From Piezodorus guildinii (taxonomy: Eukaryota > Arthropoda > Insecta > Hemiptera > Pentatomidae), in assembly GCA_023052935.1 (NCBI GenBank), contig CM041295.1:164505366-164569365 (forward strand): a DNA stretch of 64,000 nucleotides, read 5' to 3'. Below are positions 11,700 through 23,654 of this stretch, piece by piece (within the stretch, counting starts at the first letter, position 1; every line of letters starts with the position of its first letter). Position numbers and translations under genes: made by a program. The notes below the pieces were generated by a model. It searched no databases and was not told where the DNA came from. It saw only the letters and a program-made list of their open reading frames with translations.

Positions 11700-13500
11700 C
11701 AAAGTGATTAGCTAACCTACAACAACTTAGAGAATAGCGAGTGGAGTCGGTCTCTCATCAGACTACATTAGATACAGACTAGACCAAGGGTCAATCGGTT
11801 TAGAAAAAATTTTTTAAAAACAATTATATTTCAGTTAAACAAAGCGTGAGATATACGGTTTTGGAACGGAATAGGATCTTTTGGGCGTAGTGCCTGGACA
11901 TGGAAGATCATGTCCCTTAGGTAGAGTAATGTTTTATATACAAGATGATGGAGGGGAAATTGAAGCAATGATGTTTAATATATGCTCTGGAGCAGTTCCT
12001 AGCTGAAGTGATGGAGCAGCTAAAAATTTGGTACGAAGCAAATATGGCTCAGAAATACTACCAAGGACAGAATCAGCCACCTACCTAAGGGTCAAGCTAG
12101 ATAACAGATTAAGCTGGAATTTACATGCTGGGCACTTGACCAAGAAAATCCAAAAATGATTAAACCTGCTTCAAAGAATCACAGGAACAAAGTGGGAAAC
12201 GACGTATACAAAAAATACGTACGCCCGTCCTTGGAATATGCTAGAGAGATTTCAAACCAGACAAAAAATCGAGTGGGTCCAAAAATCAGCGCTCCGAATA
12301 ATAACAGGTGCTCCAAAGTCCACTCCTATTACAATAGCTATGCAGCTCCAAGCAAATGTCGAGCCATTGGAGATGCGTAGGGAAGTGAGCTCAATAAGCC
12401 TTTATGAACGCCTATGTAGGCTCCCGGTTTACTACTGGTCAAGCAGAGTGAAACCCTCCACAAGACTTAAGAGGTAGGTCACATTTTTAAGGTCACATTC
12501 ACACGCAGGTACTATAAAAAAGTAGAAAGCCTTAGAGAAAAAAAAAACAAGCTTAATGCCTGCTCCAAGAGAAAAACTTTATCTACTGCCACCCAGGATT
12601 GTTCTAAAGGCAGCATCTTATCACCTTGATCTCATGAGACACATTAAAAAAGAAGAAGCTATACGTGATGAATTAAGACCCTTGGCACCCGAAACCATAA
12701 CTGAGCGTTATCCCAGCCCTCCCTGGCTCCATGTCTACACCGATGGTTCAGTGGAACATGCAAATTACAATTGAGGAGCAGGCATGTACTTGCATCTATT
12801 TCAAATCTCGAAGCCCGTAGGAAATTGCTCTACAAATTCGTGCTATATTACTAGCTTTGCAAGCTCTCATAAATATAGATGCAAAGAGAATTGTCTAGTT
12901 TGTGGATTCACAGGCGGACATCATAGCAGCTACGCAGCCAAATGCATTTCAAGAAAATGACGTAGTGAACTGACAATTAAAAATTAAACAGCTGCTTCAA
13001 CAAGGTAGGCAGGTGGTTTTCCAATGGGTACCCGGCCACTGTGGTATCCATGGGAATGAAGTAGCCGACAAGCTTGCAAAAGAAGGTGCAGCTTCGGAAC
13101 AGTTAGACAATCGAATTTCCTATCGTAGAGCTAGAGATGAAGTAAAGAGGGGATATCATGCTCTACTAACGGATTCCCTAAGGCTCAGTTCGATCACCAA
13201 GCACTGGGCCAAACTCCTTATAGAAGAAGAACGGATACCATTAGATTTGAGGAGAAAAGATATTGTTGCACAGTTCCGAATGATAACTGGTCATAACTAC
13301 CTCGCGAAACACTTGCATCGGATCGGAGTGGTGGAGTCTCCACTTTGCTGCCTTTGTCAAGCAAATAGTGAAATGGATGCAGCGCATCTAGAAGTATGCC
13401 CCCGATTACCAAAAATAAGAGGTGAAACACCATCCAGATCGGAGTGGTACTGGGCTGCCAAATCCCTCATAGCGGAAGTCGAAATAAGAAGGCATAATTA
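11700..13500 (+). pseudogene. I-type LINE ORF2, 3' half with RNase H
   Basis: The order is: the reverse-transcriptase C-terminal region (YLRVKLDNRLSWN near 12080; QKSALRIITGAPKSTPI near 12280), an RNase H domain (LHVYTDGS near 12730; a second acidic motif FVDSQ near 12900; QWVPGHCGIHGNEVADKLAKEGA at 13020-13090, partly quoted), and a C-terminal cysteine motif CCLCQ...H..VCP near 13350. RNase H after the reverse transcriptase is typical of I-superfamily LINEs. Frameshifts and stops lie between 12380 and 13010, while the last 160 residues are open. The 5' half is absent. Confidence 0.8.
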
Positions 13501-13775
13501 AAAAAAAAATTTAGATAATATAATATATCTATTTATAAAACACATGTTTATACAGAAATTCAATTTAATTAAATATTTAATAGTTTCACTAATTTTTATC
13601 TCAAACTGTATTTGAAAATTCTCTAATTAAATAATCCAAGCGATAATAACGTGACTTACATTCGAGTAGCAAAAAATGAGACTTCAAAATTCTTAAAATA
13701 TAAGAAAAGAGAGTATCTTAAAGGCAAAATAATAGAAATAGAAAAACACAGAAGCGAAAATAACGTAAGATTAGA
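13501..13775. other. AT-rich spacer
   Basis: This lies between the stop codon of the I-type relic and the tail of the CR1-like LINE. The first part is probably the 3' untranslated region of the I-type element. Nothing else is seen. Confidence 0.4.
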
Positions 13776-14008
13776 TTAGATTAGATTAGATTTTTATTGT
13801 CTTAGGGCCTGAGGCCCTTTCTTACAGACAAAGTAATAATTTTTACAATAATTAATGTGCCAAAAAAAAAAAAAGAAAAAAAAAAGACAGTTTTAAACAA
13901 TACATATATAACCCTTTTTTATTTTTAAATAAACATAAAACAGTAAATATTTTAAACTATACAAAAAGAAAATATTAATAATAATAAACAAAATTTATGT
14001 AGACTATT
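13776..14008 (-). mobile_element. 3' end of the CR1-like LINE displaced by Jockey A
   Basis: On the minus strand this reads as a 3' untranslated region ending in a short hairpin (GGGCCTCAGGCCC) and a tail of repeated ATCTA units at 13769-13791. It belongs with the coding part at 18866-21945: Jockey A sits exactly between the two, and AAAATAAAATTA is duplicated at both junctions. Confidence 0.65.
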
Positions 14009-14546
14009 AAAATAAAATTATTTTTTTTTTTTTTTATTTTTTTTTTTTTTTATTGAGATATATTACAATTTGTTTCTATATGAACATTAGTAATAGTGAT
14101 ATATGATCCCATTCACACAATATATACAATGATAAAGTCAAACAAATAAAATATAATATATATACAAAATAAGAAAACAAACAACAACCTATAACTGAGA
14201 TAAATACAAATAAATGATATATATAGAATTAAATAATAATAAATATAAAAACAAAACAAAACAAAACATTAACCTATAATTGAGATAAATAAAAGTTTGC
14301 AGATAAACAAACATCATTCAAACAAACATAACTATATACAAAATATACAAGTGCTATAGAGGGACCCCAGACTGGGCTTTTCCCCCCACTTGTGGAGGAA
14401 AAAGCGGAATCCAAAAGATCCTAGACCCTCGCTCTCAGCCGCGTCACTGGTGTGAATCAGTGGAGGCCGAACTAGGGCGTAATAGCCACAAACATACATT
14501 ACATGAGTGGAGGATCTGACCAGTGTCAGAACTCCAATTTAAACGT

Positions 14547-17225
14547 TTACAATACGTCTCGCGGCCACTGCCGTTTCAATCTTCGAGGAGGATTATAGGG
14601 ATGGGTGGTACTGGATAGGGATTGTGCTAGAGGGTTAGGATGATGACTAAGGTTCTGATGAAATTTGGAAAATTTGGATGGTACCAGGTCTAAAATAAAT
14701 GGAATTTTAAGGTCGTGGTGTAGGGTAGAGTTGGTAACGTAATAAGGAGCATTAACTATTGTTCGGAGAACTTTGGATTGGAAGGATTGGATGCGTTTGA
14801 TGTTAGAATGTTTAGCTGTCCCCCACAGTTCAAGTCCGTAGGTCCATATTGGTTTCAGTACTGTCTTGTATATTAGTAATTTGTTGTCAACTGTAAGATG
14901 AGATTTTCTATTTAGTAGTCTGTATAACTGGCCGAATCTGCGGTTAAGTTCTTTTCTTTTAAGTCTTGTGTGTGGGTTCCACGTCAGTCTTTTGTCTAGT
15001 AAAAAGCCAAGATACCGGACTGTGTCAGAGGAAGGAAGCGGTAGGGAATTTAAATAAACCGTTGGACAGGATTTGCGTCGAAGAGTGAATGTGACGTGTG
15101 AGCACTTGTTTTCGTTCACCTTAATACGCCAAGCGTTACACCAGTCTTCGACAAGGGAAAGGTGATTTTGTAAATTAATCGATGCTACTTCAGGATCGGA
15201 ATTGGATGACAAAATGGCGGTATCATCAGCAAATGTTGCCAGAAAGGTATCGGGATCGGTAGGGATATCGGCGGTGTAGAGGATGTAGAGGACGGGTCCC
15301 AAGACGCTGCCTTGAGGAACACCAGCCTCAACAATATAATGTTTGGAAAATTCTGAGCCACAGCGAACTCGGAAGGAGCGGTTTGATAGATAGGATCGGA
15401 GGACTAGGTATAAGGATTGGGGTAAATGGGTTTTGAGCTTAAAGAGCAATCCCGGGTGCCACACCCGGTCGAAAGCTTGAGATATGTCCAGAAAGGCACC
15501 CGAACAATACTCCTTGCACTCAAGGGCAGAGGAAATGTGGTCCACAACTCGGAGTCCTTGCTGAACCGTGGAATGTTGAGGACGAAATCCGAACTGATGT
15601 GAAGGAAAATTTTGAAATTTGGCTAGGATTCGTTTTAGTAGGAGCTTTTCGAAAATTTTTGAGAGGATCGGAAGTAGGCTGATAGGTCTGTAAGATGACG
15701 TGTTGTTAGAAGGTTTGCCTGGTTTTAGGAAAAGGATGATAGTTGAATGTTTCCATAAGAGAGGAAAATAGGTAGTGCGTAGGATACAGTTATAGAGATA
15801 TGTAAGGAATGTAATGGCTTTAGGTGGAAGTTGTCTTAAGATTTGAGGAGTAAGGAGATCGTATCCAGGGGATTTACGGAGAGGAAGCTTTTTAAGAAGA
15901 TATCTGACCTCAGAGGGATTAACTGCTTTAGGTGGTAAGGAAAGCGGTATTGGTGATATAAGGAACTCTTCAACTGCCGCCGTATGGGTAGGATTAAGCT
16001 CTGGATGAGGAGTAAAAACTTTGGAAAGGTGCTGTGCGAATTCCTCGGCCTTATCCTTGTCAGAAGCAGCCCAGGAACTATCACAGCGCCGGAGAGGATG
16101 GGAAATGGTGTGGGATTTTAGGATTCTCTTCGTGACATTCCAAAGGGAATTGTCACGAGTCGAGAGAGAGGAGAGGTAGGTATTGTAGGATTGGGAACGG
16201 AAGATCGCCAACTCCCGCTTTAATTTTCTACAAAAAAAGTTATAGGAGCGGCGATCCTCTGGGTGGCGGGTGCGTTGCCATAATGTTCTGGCTCGGCGTT
16301 TGCTGTTGATGAGGTCTGTCAGGTGTTGTGGTAAATGGCTTTTATAAGGAGTTATTTGGGAGTACTTGGGAGAGGAGGCAGTCCAGGCAGCTTGTTGAAT
16401 AGCGGTTGTAAAGGAATATACGGCGTCGTCAAGGTCATTTGGGGTTTTGAGAATCACTCTGAGGTCAATATCATTAGTGAGGATTTCGCGGAAGAGGTTC
16501 CAGTTGACAGGGCCTCTAATGAATGACGGTGGGATAGGTTTAGGAATAGGTGTTATGGATACATTTAGAATCAATGGACTATGATCAGAGGATAGTTCAT
16601 CAAGGCGAGCTATGGAAAAATTAAGAGAGCCTAATCCGCTGTGGATGAAGAAGTCGAGGATGTCAGGATTACGGTTAGGATCTGTTGGCCAGTAGGTAGG
16701 AGAATCGGGAGGTAGGAGATGAAAGCGTCGGGAGTTGAGTGCAGATTGCAATGTCCGTCCACGAGAATTGGTGGTTCTAGAACCCCACTGTTGATTCTTG
16801 GCATTTAAGTCTGCACCCAAAATGAAGTGATTACCCAAGTAGTTGAGAAACGATTCAAATTGGGCAGAGGAAATGGGATGTTTAGGAGGGCAGTATGCTG
16901 ATGCGATGATAAGCGGAAAGGAAAATGTTTTGATAACAATGGAAGTTGCTTGTAGGTAATCGTGGGCGGGAAGTGGGTGTAAGTGATGGGAGAGGGATCG
17001 GCGGACTATGACAGCAGTACCGGCATGGGCTTTGCCGTCTGGATGGTCTGTCCGGTATGTCGTGTATCCTGGTATTTTAAAGCACTGTTTAGTGGTTAGT
17101 CTAGTTTCAGTAATGAGTGCAACATCAATGTTTTTGTCTTGCAGTACGGCTGTAAGTTCGTCAGTGTGAGTTCTAACACCATTCGCATTCCAAAGGAGAA
17201 TGGATAAGGAATTAGGTGTAGTCAT
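14547..17225 (-). CDS. Jockey ORF2: AP endonuclease and reverse transcriptase
   Basis: An open frame of 892 residues, close to the usual Jockey ORF2 length. Residues 1-220 form an AP-type endonuclease: LLWNANG near 10, ITETRL near 40, LGADLNAKNQQWGS near 140 and LSSDHSPL near 210. The reverse transcriptase covers about 440-760, with YRPISLLPILSKIFEKLL, palm A FLDISQAFDRVWHP, B AGVPQGSVLGPVLY and the catalytic FADDT, then a thumb region to the C-terminal RLKRQWPRDVL. Catalytic residues seen in both domains are intact. The ATG follows the ORF1 stop with no gap (TAAATG), which suggests termination-reinitiation. It makes first-strand cDNA at a nicked chromosomal target. Confidence 0.95.
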   Translation of the reverse strand: MTTPNSLSILLWNANGVRTHTDELTAVLQDKNIDVALITETRLTTKQCFKIPGYTTYRTDHPDGKAHAGTAVIVRRSLSHHLHPLPAHDYLQATSIVIKTFSFPLIIASAYCPPKHPISSAQFESFLNYLGNHFILGADLNAKNQQWGSRTTNSRGRTLQSALNSRRFHLLPPDSPTYWPTDPNRNPDILDFFIHSGLGSLNFSIARLDELSSDHSPLILNVSITPIPKPIPPSFIRGPVNWNLFREILTNDIDLRVILKTPNDLDDAVYSFTTAIQQAAWTASSPKYSQITPYKSHLPQHLTDLINSKRRARTLWQRTRHPEDRRSYNFFCRKLKRELAIFRSQSYNTYLSSLSTRDNSLWNVTKRILKSHTISHPLRRCDSSWAASDKDKAEEFAQHLSKVFTPHPELNPTHTAAVEEFLISPIPLSLPPKAVNPSEVRYLLKKLPLRKSPGYDLLTPQILRQLPPKAITFLTYLYNCILRTTYFPLLWKHSTIILFLKPGKPSNNTSSYRPISLLPILSKIFEKLLLKRILAKFQNFPSHQFGFRPQHSTVQQGLRVVDHISSALECKEYCSGAFLDISQAFDRVWHPGLLFKLKTHLPQSLYLVLRSYLSNRSFRVRCGSEFSKHYIVEAGVPQGSVLGPVLYILYTADIPTDPDTFLATFADDTAILSSNSDPEVASINLQNHLSLVEDWCNAWRIKVNENKCSHVTFTLRRKSCPTVYLNSLPLPSSDTVRYLGFLLDKRLTWNPHTRLKRKELNRRFGQLYRLLNRKSHLTVDNKLLIYKTVLKPIWTYGLELWGTAKHSNIKRIQSFQSKVLRTIVNAPYYVTNSTLHHDLKIPFILDLVPSKFSKFHQNLSHHPNPLAQSLSSTTHPYNPPRRLKRQWPRDVL

Positions 17226-18535
17226 TTATGGTTTTTTTAAGGCAGGAATGAGATTTGATACGAGATTCGTAAGGAGTGATATTAGGGGCATAACAAGGGA
17301 TTTAATTTCGGAGATAAAGGATGTCATCAAACTGGTAAGGTCTGTGGCATTTGAAGGAGGAGGGATATGAGAGATTTGTGGTTGATTAGGATTTTTAGGA
17401 TTGGTTACATTTTGAGGAAGAGGTATATGTGGAATGGATTGAGGTACATTCTGTAGTTCCGGCAGGGCCACGGCTTCAGTACTTTGATTTCCACCTCCAA
17501 GTAGGTGGGCAAATGATACATTGGCATCAATAAGTTTTGAGGGTTCTCTTCTGTTTCTTACTTGTCTTGCTGTTTCATCCAGTACTTGAGGTTTTTGAAA
17601 CCTGGTCCTCAGTTCCTTATAGATTTGGCATCCTTTATAGTTGGCTGGGTGGTCCTTGAGGCAATGAGCACATACAGCTGGTGTTGATTTTGGTTTTGTA
17701 CACTCCACAGACTTGTGCTGTTCACCGCATTTCACGCATCGAGGTATGTGATGACAATAACTTTTAGTATGACCATATGCTTGACAGTTATGGCACTGAA
17801 CTATCTCCTTCTTTATGTAAGGTTTTTCAACTCTTACGCTGGTATAGTATAATCTATTGAGGTCATAGATTTTTTCAACTCCTTCTGCTGGTTCCAAATC
17901 CACAAAAAGAGAGGTAGAGGAACTTTATCCTTTAGGACATTAGTGACTTGCCGCACTTTATAGCCCATCTCCGTTAGTTCTTCTTTAATTGCTTCAACTG
18001 GTGTCGAGGGGTGTAAGTTTCTGATTACAACCCTTAAAGCTCTCTCTTGGCGTAGCTGATAGGTATGGAAATCTGCTTTGGTTTCAGTTAAATATTTCAC
18101 TATTTTTCTATATGTCTCGGCAGTAGTAGGAGATATTTTGGTATCATTGATTCTACTCATACAGTAGTAGCTGGTAGATTCGGTAATTTTGTTCAATTGC
18201 GCACACAACAACTGGAAATTTCTAATATTTTTGACAAATATGGGAGGAGGCCGTGGTTCACTGGGTATAGGAGTAGATTCCATGTTTTCTTTTTCATTAT
18301 GCAAAATCTGAAAAGGATTCGGGGTGAAAAACGGCGATTCGTCAGTCATCCCTTGTGACGATGTGCCAGGTTGTGGTTCAGATTCTGAATTAGTACCCGA
18401 AGGGGTTGCTTGTAGATTTAATTTTTTATTAGTATCACGGCGAGGTCTTTGTTTTGTAGGAGACGTGATTGAACCACTAGATCTAGATCTTTTAGTTGAA
18501 GCTTTGGAGGACATTACTTGATGATAATATCGCAT
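17226..18535 (-). pseudogene. Jockey ORF1 (gag-like) with a single frameshift
   Basis: Two overlapping frames cover one gene: an N-terminal half from ATG 18535 (an alternative ATG is at 18514, MSSKAS) and a C-terminal half ending at 17226. The N-terminal part is basic and serine-rich (KRSRSSGS), followed by a conserved domain containing RALRVVIRNLHPSTP. The C-terminal half has CHNCQAYGHTKSYC, CVKCGEQHKSVEC and CAHCLKDHPANYKGC zinc knuckles. Comparison with copy B at PLPLFFVDLEP shows one missing base near 17908. This is the only visible lesion in the whole element. The protein would package LINE RNA. Confidence 0.88.
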
Positions 18536-18865
18536 TTCATGTAAGGAAAATAATTAAATAATAACCAGATGTGGGGGGAAAAAAAAATAACTTAAGAAAA
18601 CTTAAGCAAGACCAGCCTTGCCTAGCTATTGGCAATCAGCTGATATGAAGAGGTGACTCAGCATTCACTTTACAGTGTAAATTGTAACCCAACTTACCGT
18701 TGTTTGCTCCAATATTTACTGTTGTTGTTATCCTGAAGCCTGGTGATGTTTTCAAGACTGTTCTGAAGTGATATCCAACTGAAAAAGCAAGAAATCCAAG
18801 AGCCGACTTGAAAGATGACCGCTATACACACGCGCATGCGCAGGTTTTTTGAAAATAAAATTATT

Positions 18866-21800
18866 AAAAAAAATAAAATAAAATAAATATTAATGATAAT
18901 AATAACTAACACTGAGGGAAGAGATTAAGGAAAAACAATCAAATAAAGTAAAAGGAACAAAGGGATATTGGAAAGGGAAAGGAAGCATCTCCATGTTTGT
19001 TCAGAGCCACAAGGTGCACTCGACGAGTCTGCTTCAAAGATTAGTCGAAGGCAAGCCTTACGGAAAGAGGAAGAAAACCTAACTTCCAACGGTAGCTGGT
19101 TGAGCTCTCTCGCTGCCGCGGCGTGGAAATAATTCCTCAAGGCCTCAGTTCTGCAAGCAGGTAACTGGAATACGCCCTGCAACCTCTCACTCCGCACCTC
19201 AACAAACTCACGCCTTAGGATTTCTGGAACTCCGGTATCAAGCACTTACGGGCTAGGTACATTAAATTGAGGCGGCGATATTCTTTTGCTCGAAGCCAAC
19301 CTAACTCCTTTATAAGTGGACTTATATGTTGATCCCTTTTAATACCAAATACAAATCGGATAGCTGCGTTGAGCGCTCTCTGTATCCTGTAGTCCTCAGC
19401 TTCCGATATATCTATATATACGGAGTCACAATACCATATTAGTGGGCGTACCAGTGCTGAGATTATTTTTCGCCTGGCATCGGCTGGCAATAGCCGTTTC
19501 CACCGTGAGAGGGAATGCAAGACACCGTAGACTCGGCTCACCACCAGTCCAGCATGATCGCGCCATGACAAGGATGTGTTAATAATCATACCTAGGAGTT
19601 TCATTTTGTCACAACGCGGGACAACCTGATCGTGAATCACCAGTGGAGGCAGCGCGATGTCTTTTTCAGCCTTTACTACCAGTTTTGGGCTGCCAATCAG
19701 CATCCAGCGAGACTTCCGGGCGTTGAGGTGAAATCTATTAGTGCGGGCCCAGAGCTGAACCCGGTCTAGATCATCATTAACCCGCTGCAGGGTAGAGATC
19801 ATATCCTCAGGCAACGCAGATGCCCAAATACATATATCATCAGCAAACATATGAATTCTGCAATGCCTGAGTGTATGAGCTATATCGTTGACATAACCCA
19901 GGAATAGTTGTGGTCCCAGAACCGAACCCTGTGGTACACTACAGCTACATTCCATCCATCCAGACACGCCACTTATAGTCTTTACTTGCTGTAGTCGTCT
20001 AGTAAGGTATGACTTGAGCCATTGCAAGACTGGTTCACCGACACCAAAGCAACCGAACTTCTTTAAAAGCGTGTCATGGTCGACCGAATCGAAAGCCCTT
20101 GTAAAATCTAATGATGTGAATACAGTTATCATTCGATCGTCCATAGCTCTTCTTATATCAGTTAAAATTGTGTGAAGTGCAGTGCAAGTGCTGTGTCCTT
20201 GTCTGAATCCCAATTGGTGAGGTGACAATAAATAGTTGTCCTCCAGGAATTTTCTCAGATCCTTCTCAACTATCCTTTCAAGAATTTTGGATAGAACAGG
20301 CAAGACTGCGATCGGGCGGTAATCTGATGGTTCTTTAGGCTTTGACTTTTTAGGAATCGGTCTGACGATAGCTCGTTTCCACGCATCAGGAAACCTGTAT
20401 TGCCGCAAGGGTGCATTTAAAATATTGGCAATCACTTTATTGTTATTAACCTTACCTAACATAGCTTTAGATATTCCATCGTCACCAGTCGCACCAGAAT
20501 TTACCCTACTCAAACTCCAGGCCACATCTTCTTCGCAGATCTCTTCAAAAATGAGGTCATCAACATGTTCATTAGTAGGTAAAGATATATTAATCTGTTG
20601 CCCTTGGTCAAGAGGGTGAGATGCAAAGAACTGGTTTAGATCATCAAGGTTACATTGGACATCTTCTTCATTTTTCTTTGTCTCGATGATTCTATGGTTC
20701 CTTAATAGTTTCCCCACCTCGGCGGGAGCACAACCGTTTAAACTTTCAGACAGGCACTTTCTTTTGGCGTCTCGCACAGCTGTCTTTACCTGATTTTTAT
20801 AGCGCCGGTACTGCGTCGTCTTCAATGGAACCACCTCTTGTCAACATCCAGAAAAAGAAGTCTCTTTTAGCCATCAAGGATTTGATATTCCCAGACATCC
20901 AGGGATAGGGTCTTGTTTTTCGCCTTTTGTAGGTCTTCAATGGAGCGTGCCTGTCGAACAGCTCATTAAGTTTTGTTGTGAATATTTTGACCTTATCATT
21001 GACATCGTGGCTGTCAAACAACTCATACCAGTCAATCGTCGTGACATCCAGTTTAAAGACCTCTTGGTCAATGTTTTTCAGATTTCTACTCTGAGAAAGA
21101 GCAATCTTTCTTGGTTCAGGTCCCCTTTTATAGAGAACGAAGATAAGGTCGTGGGTCGAGATCCCCGGAACCTGCACCTGTCCGTGACGCTTCGCTTTGG
21201 ATGTGTATGACACCACAATGTGGTCAATCCATGTCTCAGAGTCAACTGCCATAGTGTGAGTATGGTTTGTTGCTTGGAACGGAAGGATGCTAAGATTGAG
21301 CTCACTAAACAAGGAAGTCATTTGGCATGAATAAAATGAATTACCAGATGGGTCAGCATTGAAATCTCCAAGTATTATAAGATTGAAAAAATTGTGTTTG
21401 TAACACTGTATTATTTCTTCAAGATCCGTGAGATATCCGCCTTTTGGTGGGCGATAGACAGCAACTATACAAACACTTCCGCCAGCTGCTCGAACTTCAA
21501 GAAACAAATATTCGGGATGATTTTCCAGGAAAGCAGAGGCTTTCAGCTCGACAACCGGATACTCAACCCTGACATACACTGCTACTCCTCCAGTTTTCCA
21601 ATTCTGTCATTCCTGAATAATTTGTAGCCGTCGATGCCAACGCTGTATGAGGAAAGTGTTGGGACGAGCCAGGACTCACTAACAGCTAAAACGTCAAACT
21701 TCGCCTGCTGGAGAACCAGTCTAACCTCGTCAATGTGCGCTGGCAGGGATTCCGCATTAATGTGTGCCACTTTCAGCACCCCACAATCATCTCCCACAAT

Positions 21801-21945
21801 CCTTGCAATGTCGGAGAAAGGACCCACCACAGGCGCCAGATCATCTGCGAAATCAAACTCCTCCTCCCATAGGCCCACGCCTATGTCAAGTATAGAAACC
21901 ATAATTAATATTGTGATGGAGACAAGTCCGAGTGCAAACCTCTAA
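18866..21945 (-). pseudogene. CR1-like LINE ORF2: endonuclease and reverse transcriptase
   Basis: The endonuclease is readable from about 21890: KVAHINAESLPAHIDEVR, LAVSESWL, GGVAVYVR, VYRPPKGG and LGDFNADP. The reverse transcriptase follows with SDYRPIAVLPVLSKILERIV, palm A TSLDFTRAFDSVDH, B SVPQGSVLGPQLF and C HMFADDICIW, then a C-terminal region with NYFHAAAARELNQLP. Three frame changes (near 21590, 20830 and 19235) interrupt an otherwise continuous gene of about 1000 residues. I place it in the CR1/L2 group from the FTRAFDSVDH and FADD contexts; a different clade in the Jockey superfamily is possible. Its 3' end lies beyond Jockey A at 13776-14008. Confidence 0.82.
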
Positions 21946-23654
21946 AAAAGCAAGTGACCAGAATGTCATAGGAAAGGATAGGGAGAGGAAGTCTAGAACA
22001 TATTTAGAGTAAATAAAATTAGGAAATAAGATGATGGGAAAGAATAAATATAAATAAAATAATAGGAAATAGTTGTCAATTAGGATAATCATAAATCGGG
22101 TGGTGAAAAAGAGTGCTCAGGTCATGCCTTCAAAACCAGTATATGAATTAGAAAATTCTCTAGAGTGAGAGCTATTAATTATAAACTTGATTCAAACTAA
22201 TATTAATAATAAATAAACAACTATTTTATTTTATTTGAGATTTGAGGTTTTACCTGTTTTGTTTTCTCCCTCTTTCATCCCCCTTCAACGATGAAATAAT
22301 TAGGAATAACATAGAATAGGGCTAATAATATGTATAATTGAAGTAGAGAATGAAGAAAGTGATAAAACAAAAATATATTTAAGGATACTGACCTCTGCTA
22401 TATTTCCCTTTTTTTGGAAAGTTCCAAAAGAAAGAAAAAACAAAACAAAAATAAACAAATAAAAGTACACACCATTAAAAATTATGTTCCTTAGTAAAAA
22501 CATAGAAAGTAATTAATTCTACAGCACCAATCGAACGAAACAAAAACAAAATAAGTAAATAATAATAATGATAGTTGTTTAAACTAATTTTGGCACAAAC
22601 TTACATTAATATTTATACATAAGCATATTTACTCACTCCTGTGATAACAGTACGAAAAAATAAATAAATAAAAGAGAAAGTAAATTGTGATATTTACACA
22701 TCTCTTGCAATTAATGAACATTTTCAAGAAATTCCTGTATGATCTAATAAGCATATATATTCATATTACTTACTAAAAAATGAAACAAAAGTACACACCA
22801 TTAAGAATGATGTTCATTAGTAAGAACATAGAAAATAATTAATTCTACAGCACCAATCGAACGAAACAAAAAACAAAAAGAAGTAAATAATAATAATGAT
22901 AGTTGTTTAAACTAATTTTGGCACAAACTTACATTAATATATATACATAAGCATATTTACTCACTCATGTGATAACAGTACGAAAAAATAAATAAATAAA
23001 AGAGAAAGTAAATTGTGATATTTACACATCTCTTGCAATTAATGAACATTTTCAAGAAATTCCTGTATGATCCAATAAGCATATATATTCATATTACTTA
23101 CTAAAAAACGAAACAAAAATAGAATATCCTATGCAAAAAGAGTGAGAAATACTAAGATAAAAACAAATTAAATAGATAGTTATAAAAATATACGAAATCA
23201 GCTCACGAAAATGAGATGTTTTCAATGTTTCGGCTGTATTTACTTATTAGTATAAACAATAATAAGACTAAATTCTAAATAGCGGTCCCTTGTGTGTTTA
23301 CAGTTCTTGAAACCAAGGTTAGTATTTTAAAGACATTCAAGAGAGCAGTGGAGTGGTATTTATTAACGGTGACAGAGTGCGTTCGAATATTTTCTGCGTG
23401 GATCTATAGTTTATATTAATTTGAGAACTAAGAAATTTTGATTTCGACTTTACCAATGCTCCCAAGAGGTAGGTCTTAAATTTATCTATATTAAATGAAG
23501 CCAATGATTTATTTTCGAAATGTAAAGTCTTTTTAAGTAATTAAGTAGATATTTGTTTGTAATTCGTGAGGAATTTGATTTGTTAATTTGCCTTACTTGA
23601 TCATACTAGGTATTGATGGAGTTCGTGATAATAACAATTCAGGTCTCGGTGCTG
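21946..23654. other. Non-coding stretch with a tandem duplication
   Basis: This lies between the CR1-like ORF2 and a LINE ORF1 on the same strand. Apart from the 326-bp duplication at 22465-23115 it holds only AT-rich sequence. If the ORF1 belongs to this LINE, the gap is unusually long and probably contains an unrecognised insertion. Confidence 0.5.
22465..23115. repeat. 326-bp direct tandem duplication
   Basis: Two adjacent copies (22465-22790 and 22791-about 23115) begin GTACACACCATTAA and run through the same landmarks: ACAGCACCAATCGAACGAAA, TGTGATAACAGTACG and CTCTTGCAATTAATGAAC. They differ by a few substitutions and single-base indels. Confidence 0.9.

Larger units (their letters stand above)
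14021..18851 (-). mobile_element. Jockey-like LINE copy A, nearly intact
   Basis: This is a complete non-LTR retrotransposon: 5' untranslated region (18536-18851), ORF1, ORF2, 3' untranslated region (14053-14546) and a poly(A) tail seen as a T-run at 14021-14052. AAAATAAAATTA lies immediately outside both ends (14009-14020 and 18852-18863, possibly two bases longer). This target duplication has no mismatch. Together with an open ORF2, it indicates a recent insertion. The host site is the 3' untranslated region of a CR1-like LINE on the same strand. Confidence 0.9.
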
